Part shown: piece after piece, positions 1-6,836 of the stretch
Layout of the letters: each line of letters begins with the position of its first letter
Numbering within the stretch: the stretch's first letter is position 1
NCBI GenBank assembly: GCA_022837485.1
Contig: JALHHH010000003.1
Coordinates: forward strand, 1-26,090
DNA: 26,090 nt
Reading direction: 5' to 3'
Source: Bacteroidales bacterium
GTDB lineage: Bacteria > Bacteroidota > Bacteroidia > Bacteroidales > Lentimicrobiaceae
Notes under the pieces: generated by a model
The model's input: the letters and a program-made list of their open reading frames with translations, nothing else
The model's database searches: none
Told to the model about the DNA's origin: nothing
Translations under genes and position numbers: made by a program

Positions 1-1
1 G

Positions 2-79
2 TACCTGAATGAAATTACCAACCAAGCCCAAAAGATGATTGAAAAAATAGGGTTGACTATCCAGGAGGATAATACGTAA
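2..79 (+). CDS. C-terminal end of an unidentified protein (partial)
   Basis: An open frame enters from the left edge and gives 25 residues (YLNEITNQAQ...IQEDNT) before a TAA at 77-79. The tail is polar, rich in Glu, Gln and Asn, and probably helical. The gene starts outside the window, so neither its length nor its family can be judged. It runs in the same direction as the DUF1801 gene 110 bases downstream, but a -7 type promoter element lies between them, so they are probably separate transcription units. Confidence 0.5.
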   Translation, partial: YLNEITNQAQKMIEKIGLTIQEDNT

Positions 80-131
80 TTCTTTCCAGGTTAGAGTTTA
101 AAAGCACTGCAGTATCGACGAAGGAATGTCC

Positions 132-139
132 TAATTTTG
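132..139 (+). promoter_or_regulatory. Bacteroidota-type -7 element before the DUF1801 gene
   Basis: The sequence TAATTTTG matches the Bacteroidota -7 consensus TAnnTTTG exactly and lies 50 bases before the ATG at 190. No convincing -33 box is seen at the usual 19-21 base spacing, so the call rests on one element and its position. Confidence 0.4.
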
Positions 140-189
140 TAATAACTCTATCCAAAATAATTCATCCGGAATTATTAGCATAAAAACCC

Positions 190-618
190 ATGGCGGAAAT
201 AAAAACTAAAAAAACAGATGCAAGCGTTCATGACTTTATCATGACTTTCGCGAATACCGAACAGAAACGCGCCGACAGCTTCGAACTGCTGAAGATAATG
301 CAGGAAATTACCGGGGAAGAACCTAAAATGTGGGGACCATCCATTATCGGGTTCGGGCAGTATCATTACAAATCGGAGAAAAGCAGACAAGAGGGCGACT
401 GGCCCCTGATCGGTTTTTCGCCAAGGAAGGCTGCCATCTCACTTTACGTGTTTTCAGGAAATGAAGAACACAAGCATCTTCTCGAAAACCTCGGAAAATT
501 CAAAATGGGGAAAGGTTGCATTTACGTTAAAAAACTTGCCGACATCAACACGGAAGTCCTTAACCACCTTATGAGGGAAACCATTGCCTTTCTGCATACC
601 AGATACGGGAAGAGCTGA
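190..618 (+). CDS. DUF1801 domain-containing protein
   Basis: This is a 142-residue soluble protein with no signal peptide or membrane segment. It resembles the DUF1801 (YdhG-like) family over about residues 15-138: an N-terminal helix, the conserved MWGPSIIGFGQYHYKSE segment near residues 47-63 and the strand pair GFSPRKAAISLYVF near 74-87. The C-terminal part (CIYVKKLADIN) also fits. The family fold is known, and its members are short cytoplasmic proteins without an established biochemical role; some have been linked to iron or stress responses on weak grounds. The ATG at 190 is chosen because it gives the usual family length and follows a -7 element at a sensible distance. It appears monocistronic: the next gene is on the opposite strand. 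Confidence 0.85.
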   Translation: MAEIKTKKTDASVHDFIMTFANTEQKRADSFELLKIMQEITGEEPKMWGPSIIGFGQYHYKSEKSRQEGDWPLIGFSPRKAAISLYVFSGNEEHKHLLENLGKFKMGKGCIYVKKLADINTEVLNHLMRETIAFLHTRYGKS

Positions 619-886
619 TCACATCCGGCTGGTATCATTTACTGCTGCAGAATTAAAGGCTGCACCGGCGAGTCCGGAATTACCCAAAGGGTTGTTTTAA
701 TATCTGTACAGTTTTTTCAGAAGACACAGAAAGAAAATACCCGTTAATCCGATTGGCAACCGGACATGCTTGTTATCTTAACATACCGGGGTGAAGACCG
801 GCTGTCGTGCAATCAGCGGTACTATGAAGATGCCATTTGCAGTGAAGCGGTATCTGTAATAATCAAACGTTACGTCCTGGCATGAC

Positions 887-2488
887 TTAGAATCCCCGGC
901 CGAACATTTCCCAGAACCTGGCTTCCATGGATGCCCAGCGCTGCATGGTAGCACCCGAGAAATCGTTGCTGTAGTTTGTGATCAAGTTACGGGCTTCGTC
1001 ATTTTTACCGGAGCTGATAAGTTCTGCGGCGTTCTTTTCGAGTGCGGGCATCTCGAGTCTGGCCTTTGCTTCAAAACCAAGCACCTGTTCGAGCATATTC
1101 TTTTTTGTTTTTCCCCACGAAACCGTAGCCAGCTTATTGGCTTTCCGGTAGCTCCAGAGTGCGGCATCCTCGCGGAACGACTTTTGTCCGCATACCTCCC
1201 ACTTTGAGGGAACGTGTTTCACACCGGCATAAATAGGAACACGCGGGCTCTGACCCGGATTATCGAACGAAAACCATGAAACGGCTCCTACCTCATCGGG
1301 AAGCCAGTCGCGCAACTGGGTTATATGCGAATAGGAGCACCATGAAACCGACACCGTGCGCTGAAAATCGACGGTTCCGGGAGCAATATGATTCAGTGTA
1401 TTACGGGCATCGCCTGTAAGCCAGGGATTGGCAACCGGACTGATAATTGTATCCCTGCCGATTATGTTTCTGTCCTTGTCGAAGCGGGTATTTACCATTT
1501 TTACGTGCTGCGTCATATCGTACGCACTGCCCTCGTAGGTTGAGCGGTACAATTCTGTAAGCATTTCTATTGTGACTTTCTTCTCCGGCTTAACCGAAAA
1601 GGGAAGCTCGTCCATATCCATACTCAGGTTGAGCGACGGAGCCAGGGTGCTAAGCACAAAGAATTCCCTGATTTTGAAGGGCTTTTCTGCATTGGCATAG
1701 GCTTTCCAGAATTTAAAAGGCTCTGACCCATCCCAAAGTCCGAATTCTTTAGCTACCTCTTTCACGTTCGGGCTGGCCATAAAATAATCCGGATTGTTAA
1801 AGTCGATAATTCCGATGCGAGAGATATTTGCAGAGATACCCACGTGATCGTCGGGGATGCGCTGGGCAGCCCAAACGCCGCCGATCCGCTCCTTTCCTTC
1901 TCCCAGTATCTCCATCTGCCAGACCTCACGCGTATCGGCAATGGTGATGCACTCGCCGTAATCGCCGTATCCGTATTCGCGGACCAGCTCACCGATAAGA
2001 CGGATGGCATCGCGGGCATTATCGCATCGCTGTAGTGCTATTCGCTGCAGCTCCTCGATGAGGAACATCCCGTTTTTGTTAACCAGTGTATCGGGGCCCA
2101 CGAAGGTAGTTTCGCCCATAGCCAGCTGCTTTTCGTTCAGCGAAGGATACGCTGTGTTGAGGTATGCGTAGGTGTGCTTTGCCTGAGGTATGCGCCCTGC
2201 AATGGTAAGTTTGCGCATATCATCGGGCGTTTCGGTATGCAGCGTGCCTTTGTATACGGTATGAAAAGCCGTATCGGCATAATCCGCAGCTTTTTCCATC
2301 CTGACCCATGTTCGGTAGTTACCGTCGCATGTGTGAGCAGTAATCACCGAACCATCGGCCGTAGCCTTTTTGCCTGCCATGATGGAAGTACAGCTTTCGC
2401 CAAACCACGGATCACCGGGAACTACCTGTGCGGATAATACGATGCTGCATAATGCCAGCAATGATGCAAAAATGTAACGTTTGTTCAT
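887..2488 (-). CDS. Secreted C69-family dipeptidase (peptidase U34)
   Basis: The 533-residue protein begins with a signal peptide (about residues 1-20, ending VLSAQ). The mature part opens shortly after with ESCTSIMAGKKATADGSVI, the N-terminal block of C69 dipeptidases. In this Ntn-hydrolase family the Cys (here C33) becomes the catalytic N-terminal residue after processing. Thus a propeptide of about 12 residues would remain between the signal cleavage site and C33. Further family features are the TFVGPDTLVNKNGMFLIEELQRIALQR stretch (about 127-153) and GYGDYGECITIADTREVWQMEIL (about 172-194). Members cleave dipeptides and some short oligopeptides. With a signal peptide the enzyme should work in the periplasm or outside the cell, in peptide nutrition. 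The gene stands alone between convergent and divergent neighbours and has its own promoter. Full family length, no visible damage. Confidence 0.93.
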   Translation of the reverse strand: MNKRYIFASLLALCSIVLSAQVVPGDPWFGESCTSIMAGKKATADGSVITAHTCDGNYRTWVRMEKAADYADTAFHTVYKGTLHTETPDDMRKLTIAGRIPQAKHTYAYLNTAYPSLNEKQLAMGETTFVGPDTLVNKNGMFLIEELQRIALQRCDNARDAIRLIGELVREYGYGDYGECITIADTREVWQMEILGEGKERIGGVWAAQRIPDDHVGISANISRIGIIDFNNPDYFMASPNVKEVAKEFGLWDGSEPFKFWKAYANAEKPFKIREFFVLSTLAPSLNLSMDMDELPFSVKPEKKVTIEMLTELYRSTYEGSAYDMTQHVKMVNTRFDKDRNIIGRDTIISPVANPWLTGDARNTLNHIAPGTVDFQRTVSVSWCSYSHITQLRDWLPDEVGAVSWFSFDNPGQSPRVPIYAGVKHVPSKWEVCGQKSFREDAALWSYRKANKLATVSWGKTKKNMLEQVLGFEAKARLEMPALEKNAAELISSGKNDEARNLITNYSNDFSGATMQRWASMEARFWEMFGRGF

Positions 2489-2604
2489 GATGCGTTCGTT
2501 TGAATCAGTTCCGGTACATCATCTGAAAAGACCGGTTGTTGTGTATTTGGTTAGTTTGTCGTGTTTCGAACCTTCATTGCCCTACGCATTGGCGGTTCGG
2601 GCGG

Positions 2605-2636
2605 TAAATGTAACAAGGGTTTTCAGAATTATCAAA
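2605..2636 (-). promoter_or_regulatory. Promoter of the C69 dipeptidase gene
   Basis: Read on the minus strand there is TTTG (2636-2633), a 20-base spacer, then TACATTTA (2612-2605). This fits the Bacteroidota -33/-7 pattern TTTG-N19-21-TAnnTTTG with one mismatch in the last base. It would start transcription near 2598, leaving a leader of about 110 bases before the ATG at 2488. Confidence 0.55.
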
Positions 2637-2718
2637 TCCCGGGGATATCACCATAAAAAAAGCCGGTAGCGAAGCATTGAACCGGTACATAAGAACTCTG
2701 CCTGCGTTGTGTAAATGT

Positions 2719-2726
2719 TAACTTTG
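2719..2726 (+). promoter_or_regulatory. Bacteroidota-type -7 element before the methyltransferase gene
   Basis: TAACTTTG is an exact TAnnTTTG match 17 bases before the ATG at 2744, which implies a very short leader. A weak TCTG at 2697-2700 could be the -33 box, though its spacer would be 18 bases. This promoter is divergent from the dipeptidase promoter about 110 bases away. Confidence 0.5.
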
Positions 2727-2743
2727 CATATAAATCCGCATCC

Positions 2744-3922
2744 ATGACCTTAGAGGAAAACAAGTCAGCACTGCTGAACCTGCTCACAGAGAGTTTCGGC
2801 AATTCAACGCTCATTAAACTGACCTTGAGCAATAAGCGCGTAAAATCTTCGGATCTGAACAACGTTTTTATCCGTCCGGTTGCGATCAGGGAACAGATTA
2901 TGCTGCAGTTTACCTACAGGCACGAAACCCGCGACATTACCTCGAACCATCCGTCCGATGAAGCTGTAAAACGGCTTGATTTATTGTTGACCGAGACATT
3001 CATGAACGCGGATCTATTCACCTCGGCTGCTGATTACACTTTACTAAGCAATAAGAAAGGCAACAGCAAACTGCTGAAAAAGGCTGCTTCGTCCACGGCC
3101 TTGCCTCTGTATCGTCACGACAAGTTAAAGCACAGGCTTATTTCAGCCGAAAACAACGTATACCTTCGCGAACTGGGCGTTTTAACCAATGAATGGAAGG
3201 TAAAAACCGGGATGGAAGACAAATTCAGGCAGATCAACCGTTACGTTGAACTGGTTGAGGATGTGCTGCAGAATGCGGCCTTGCCGGAACATTTTTCAAT
3301 AGCCGATATGGGATCCGGCAAGGGGTATCTGACGTTTGCCCTTTACGACTACCTGAACCGGAAAAACGTGAAGCCCTTTACCATGACCGGAGTCGAGCTG
3401 CGGCCGGCATTGGTTGAGTTTTGCAATAAGGTGGCTGTCAAGGCCGGATTTGATAATTTAAATTTTATTACCGGATCGATTGAAGAGTCTGAGCTAAAGA
3501 GCATTGATGTGCTTATTGCCCTTCATGCCTGCGATACCGCAACGGATGAGGCCATTTTCAGGGGAATTACGGCAGGTGCAGGCGTTATTATGGTGGCTCC
3601 CTGCTGCCATAAGCAGATACGAAAGCAGATAAGCCCGCAGAATGTGTTAAAAGAAATAACCCGCTATGGCATTTTTGAAGAACGGCAGGCTGAAACCCTT
3701 ACGGATACCATCCGGGCACTGATTCTAGAGGCCTGGGGTTACAAAACAAGCGTAGCTGAATTTATCTCCACCGAACACACCCCCAAGAACGTAATGCTCT
3801 CGGGATTGCGGAAAAAAGTTCGTACCACGCCCGATCCCTCCGTTGTGAAAAAATTGTCGGAGTTAAAGCATCTATTCGGAATACAATATCATCATCTGGA
3901 ACAGTTGTTAAAAATGGTGTAG
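2744..3922 (+). CDS. Class I SAM-dependent methyltransferase (Methyltransf_32-like)
   Basis: The 392-residue protein is cytoplasmic. Residues 1-155 form an N-terminal region of unknown role. The Rossmann methyltransferase fold follows from about 160: helix FRQINRYVELV, motif I IADMGSGKGYLTFALYDYL (about 186-204, SAM-binding glycine loop DMGSGKG at 188-194) and the acidic end of strand 2 in TGVELRPALVEFC. The hallmark blocks LIALHACDTATDEAI (about 258-271) and VAPCCHKQIRKQI (about 284-296) follow. The HACDTATD and PCCH motifs are typical of the Methyltransf_32 group, which includes GSTCD-like proteins. The substrate is not known; RNA is often suspected for this group but that is inference. The ATG at 2744 follows a -7 element closely. 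No operon partner is seen. Confidence 0.85.
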   Translation: MTLEENKSALLNLLTESFGNSTLIKLTLSNKRVKSSDLNNVFIRPVAIREQIMLQFTYRHETRDITSNHPSDEAVKRLDLLLTETFMNADLFTSAADYTLLSNKKGNSKLLKKAASSTALPLYRHDKLKHRLISAENNVYLRELGVLTNEWKVKTGMEDKFRQINRYVELVEDVLQNAALPEHFSIADMGSGKGYLTFALYDYLNRKNVKPFTMTGVELRPALVEFCNKVAVKAGFDNLNFITGSIEESELKSIDVLIALHACDTATDEAIFRGITAGAGVIMVAPCCHKQIRKQISPQNVLKEITRYGIFEERQAETLTDTIRALILEAWGYKTSVAEFISTEHTPKNVMLSGLRKKVRTTPDPSVVKKLSELKHLFGIQYHHLEQLLKMV

Positions 3923-4082
3923 GCTCACGCTTTATACTACTGCGCATGCAGTCCTGCATTCAGATATTTTAACGGTTGAACCGGAAGTCATTCAATTGTG
4001 CTTTTATGCGGGGTCAACATTAAAATACAGAAATAAGAGACTCCCCATACCCTTGTTTATCAATACCTTATTGCTATTTTTA

Positions 4083-4114
4083 CTTGCTATAATCCATCAG
4101 ATTGCGTACCTTTG
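4083..4114 (+). promoter_or_regulatory. Promoter before the small T9SS-sorted gene
   Basis: CTTG (4083-4086), exactly 20 bases of spacer, then TACCTTTG (4107-4114) fits the Bacteroidota -33/-7 pattern. It has the same spacing and -33 box as the promoter before the beta-helix gene at 5074. It lies inside the longest open frame of this region (which could be opened at 3996), and so argues for a start further downstream. Confidence 0.6.
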
Positions 4115-4256
4115 TGTTTCCACTGCATACGGAGTCGAACTCCAACGAAAACCTTTGTTAGCGGACATCCGGCATGATTTAAACTGCGATATCAGACCAG
4201 GTTTTAACAGCAGCAAAAACGGGTCTGGCTCTTCTGTTATTAGCCATTTTTACAAA

Positions 4257-4709
4257 GTGAAATATGAATCAGCGGCAGGATTGTTTTTCTTCTTCTTTGT
4301 TGTAATTTGTTGCGGATATTCGCAATCCTGGGTAAGGCAGCAATCCAATACCAATGCAGATTTATACAGCATTTTCTTTCCAAATCCTGACTCCGGCTTT
4401 GCATCGGGTTCAAACGGTGTCATACTGAAAACCTCAAACAGCGGACTGGGCAATATTACGTCAAATAAGGATGAAACAAACTTCAGCATTTTTCCTAATC
4501 CCTTTTTTAATCGTGTTACAATTGAAATGCTGAATTATACCAATAAGGGGGAAATCTATATTTACACCCTTCTCGGTACATTGATTTTTACACAGGAATT
4601 ACTGAAAACGGCAACATCTCTTGATTTATCTTTTCTGGAACCCGGAATTTATTTTGCCGAATTAAAGATCGGGAGAGGCTCTGGAATTGTCCGGCTGATC
4701 GGGTTGTAA
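4257..4709 (+). CDS. Small T9SS-sorted protein with one YCF48-like repeat; probable remnant of a larger protein
   Basis: Starting at GTG 4257 gives 150 residues. A signal peptide (KYESAAGLFFFFFVVICCGYSQS) leads into a single segment SWVRQQSNTNADLYSIFF with SGFASGSNGVILKTSNSG. This has the pattern of one YCF48/photosystem II assembly factor-like propeller blade (W...T...L..V.F....G...G..G.IL.T...G). After a linker a type A Por sorting domain follows (about 80-150: FSIFPNPFFNRVTIEM, YTLLGTLIF, LEPGIYFAELKIG). Proteins of this architecture normally carry many blades. One blade joined straight to the sorting signal suggests an in-frame internal deletion. The frame is open back to an ATG at 3996, but a good promoter at 4083-4114 and the signal peptide favour the GTG. 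The region is AT-rich compared with its neighbours. It may still be expressed and exported, but its function is doubtful. Confidence 0.55.
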   Translation: MKYESAAGLFFFFFVVICCGYSQSWVRQQSNTNADLYSIFFPNPDSGFASGSNGVILKTSNSGLGNITSNKDETNFSIFPNPFFNRVTIEMLNYTNKGEIYIYTLLGTLIFTQELLKTATSLDLSFLEPGIYFAELKIGRGSGIVRLIGL

Positions 4710-4818
4710 TCACCAATATCCGAAGGTAGGTTTAAACACAGAAAATTTCATAACTCTAAGTTATTAAACGGCTCTACTACAAATAAATATCGAAAACGCC
4801 CTGCACCCTAAAAAATAG

Positions 4819-4965
4819 CTATTTCAATCTTTCCATCACTTCAGAATTTTCAGAGTAAAATATCACGGCTCGGTTAAAGTGTAGCTGAATCCGACCCGTA
4901 TCCGTTTCTACGCGATTGCCGGTTTCAGGGCAGGGATCGTGCGATGCGGCAAATATACAATTCAT
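4819..4965 (-). CDS. Candidate small ORF, 48 residues, unknown
   Basis: An ATG at 4965 opens 48 codons to a TAG at 4821-4819. The peptide begins MNCIFAASHDPCPETGNRVE and ends FYSENSEVMERLK: polar, mixed charge, two Cys, no signal peptide or membrane segment. The composition looks protein-like rather than random AT-rich translation, but I recognise no family, see no promoter suitably placed before the start and see no ribosome binding site. It could equally be the degraded end of a lost gene. Low confidence. Confidence 0.2.
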   Translation of the reverse strand: MNCIFAASHDPCPETGNRVETDTGRIQLHFNRAVIFYSENSEVMERLK

Positions 4966-4994
4966 TGAATGTTAGTATTTTATTAATATTTTAA

Positions 4995-5026
4995 CTTGCT
5001 TTTCAGACCAAAATTGATTATATTTG
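4995..5026 (+). promoter_or_regulatory. Promoter of the beta-helix gene
   Basis: CTTG (4995-4998), a 20-base spacer and TATATTTG (5019-5026, exact TAnnTTTG match) form a near-consensus Bacteroidota promoter. Transcription would start near 5033, giving a leader of about 40 bases before the ATG at 5074. Confidence 0.65.
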
Positions 5027-5073
5027 TGTTTCTGTGATTTCTCCGAAAGTTCTTCACCCAAAAGGCATGAGAG

Positions 5074-6741
5074 ATGAAATGGCTGCGGTATTGGGTTGTA
5101 TTGTTATGCTGGTTACCGGGCATCGCCGGTTCAGCCCAGACTATTATTGAAGCCGGGGAAGTCAGCGGCATCTGGGATAAGCATGGTTCTCCCTATATCG
5201 TTACCGGTAGAATAAACATTCCTGTTGGTTCAGCACTGGAGATTAGGCCCGGAGTTACAGTAATTTTTAACGGTCATTACAAATTCGAAGTAATGGGGAG
5301 GCTGCATGCATTGGGCAGCGTTACCGACAGCATTGTGTTCACCGCGGCCGACACCGTTCACGGGTGGCACGGACTGAGATTTCTCAACACCGTTAATGCA
5401 GAACAGGATACTTCGCGCCTGAGCTATTGCCGCATAGAATATGGAAGAGTTTACGGGGACTGTCCCGACAACCGTGGCGGTGCTATCTATGCTGAACTGG
5501 CAACGCTGAGCGTAACCCATTGTCTGATCAGACGGAATAAAGCCGTTTCAGGTGCTGCGGACTGGGGAGGCGGGGCTATCTTTTGTGAGAAAACCAACGC
5601 TTTGATCAGTAACAACCGGATTACGGCCAATTATTCGGGACACGACGGTGGCGGTATTTATTGTTCAATGTCCAATTCCAGAATTGTCAGGAATATTATT
5701 GAAGGTAACCGTGCCGCATTTCGTGGAGGCGGCATAGCCGTTTTCACCTTCTCCTCTCCTTTTATTCTGAACAACGTAATACGGAATAATGCGGCAGCGG
5801 ACCACGGAGGCGGGATAAACATATCGGGGGGAAATCCGCTCATACAGCACAACTACATAGAAGAAAACCTTGCGGGCACGGGTGGCGGAGGCATCTGCTG
5901 CTATCTTAGCAATGCCCGGATCATCAACAATCAAATTGTGCTGAACGAGGCAAGTTATGGGGGCGGTCTCAGCATCCGGGGATGCAGCCCGTACATTCTG
6001 GCCAACACCATATGCAGTAATCAGGCTTCCGGGAACGGTGGTGCGATAAGCAATACGTTCGAAATGATCGGCGTTCCGGTTACAAGCAATCCCATACTAA
6101 CTTCAAACATTATTTATTACAATACGGCGGCTCAGGGAAGTCAGGTCTGGTCGGCAGCAGGGTGTGTGTCTGAGATCAGTTATTGTGCTATTCAGGAACC
6201 ATACGGAGACGGAATAAGCGGAGGAATGAACGACCTGGGTGGCAATACCGGACTTGAGCCGCTGTTTTTGAATATTGGGGAAAATCCATGGTCGTTAAAT
6301 GCCGGCTCTCCATGTGTGGATGCAGGCCCTGCGGTACTTAGCGGAACCATGTGGCCGGAGTGCGACCTGGGTGGATGCGAACGCGTGTGGGATGGCAACG
6401 GCGATCAAACCGCTGTAATTGATATCGGGGCATGGGAATTCGGTTCACAGCCACTGGGCATTTCTGAAGCCAATCCACAGAAGAAAAAAACCTTTACCTG
6501 TTTTATCTGCCCCAATCCCGCTCCCGGCGAAGTTACATTTATCATCAACACACCTCAGCCGGGTGAAGTAATCATCAGGCTTATACAATCGGATGGAAGA
6601 ATCCTTCTAAACAGGCCAGCATACGTATCGGACGACGATCACAAGGAAATGATTCGACTGCACAGGCTCCCCACCGGAGTTTACATCTATGAGGTTTATT
6701 TCATGGGAAAAAGACTCAGCGGTCGTATAGCCCACCTTTAA
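5074..6741 (+). CDS. Secreted right-handed beta-helix protein with T9SS type A sorting domain
   Basis: The protein has 555 residues. Residues 1-21 are a signal peptide (ending IAGSAQ). Residues about 45-110 hold the N-terminal cap of a parallel beta-helix (ALEIRPGVTVIF, GRLHALGSVTDSIVF). Eight helix rungs follow, each marked by GG(G)I at residues near 135, 165, 192, 218, 245, 271, 296 and 321, a spacing of 25-30 residues, with Asn-rich turns (ISNNRI, ILNNVI, IINNQI). Residues about 405-457 (AGSPCVDAG, VIDIGAWEFG) form the closing segment typical of choice-of-anchor Q proteins. The C-terminus from about 477 (CPNPAPGEVTF ... LPTGVYIYEVYFMGKRLSGRI) is a Por sorting domain. The protein should cross the outer membrane by type IX secretion and be anchored or released at the surface. 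Such helices often bind or cleave polysaccharides, but no catalytic residues can be named here. Confidence 0.9.
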   Translation: MKWLRYWVVLLCWLPGIAGSAQTIIEAGEVSGIWDKHGSPYIVTGRINIPVGSALEIRPGVTVIFNGHYKFEVMGRLHALGSVTDSIVFTAADTVHGWHGLRFLNTVNAEQDTSRLSYCRIEYGRVYGDCPDNRGGAIYAELATLSVTHCLIRRNKAVSGAADWGGGAIFCEKTNALISNNRITANYSGHDGGGIYCSMSNSRIVRNIIEGNRAAFRGGGIAVFTFSSPFILNNVIRNNAAADHGGGINISGGNPLIQHNYIEENLAGTGGGGICCYLSNARIINNQIVLNEASYGGGLSIRGCSPYILANTICSNQASGNGGAISNTFEMIGVPVTSNPILTSNIIYYNTAAQGSQVWSAAGCVSEISYCAIQEPYGDGISGGMNDLGGNTGLEPLFLNIGENPWSLNAGSPCVDAGPAVLSGTMWPECDLGGCERVWDGNGDQTAVIDIGAWEFGSQPLGISEANPQKKKTFTCFICPNPAPGEVTFIINTPQPGEVIIRLIQSDGRILLNRPAYVSDDDHKEMIRLHRLPTGVYIYEVYFMGKRLSGRIAHL

Positions 6742-6748
6742 GATCCAT

Positions 6749-6797
6749 AAAAAAAGTCTCCCCCGGAAGTCAGGAATTATCTGATTTTCCGGGGGAG
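6749..6797 (-). terminator. Strong intrinsic terminator of the permease operon
   Basis: An 11-bp GC-rich stem (6758-6768 paired with 6787-6797: CTCCCCCGGAA/TTCCGGGGGAG) continues after a small internal bulge with CAG/CTG around a 7-base loop. On the minus strand it is followed by seven T (6755-6749), so it ends transcription of the purine permease operon. The plus-strand side has only a weak T-run, but the hairpin may also stop the beta-helix transcript arriving from the other side. Confidence 0.9.
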
Positions 6798-6836
6798 TTC
6801 TTATAATGACAGTTCTGCCGGGAAGTCCTTCCTGAG

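Larger units (their letters stand above)
4710..5073. other. AT-rich intergenic stretch between two T9SS-sorted genes
   Basis: These 364 bases hold no confident gene on the plus strand. Visible structure: a perfect 6-bp hairpin ATAACT-cta-AGTTAT at 4750-4764 without a T-tract, a 12-base palindrome AAATAGCTATTT at 4813-4824, a 48-codon minus-strand open frame (4965-4819), and the promoter of the beta-helix gene at 4995-5026. Confidence 0.5.

Noticed and set aside
768..884. Short plus-strand frame beginning MLVILTYRGEDRL in the gap after the DUF1801 gene
   Set aside because: Only 38 residues, no promoter or ribosome binding site, no recognised family; insufficient support.
5074..6741. Regular GG-rich repeats at DNA level considered as a tandem repeat or CRISPR-like array
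   Set aside because: The periodicity of about 78 bases comes from beta-helix rungs in the coding frame; units vary in sequence and length and there are no spacers.
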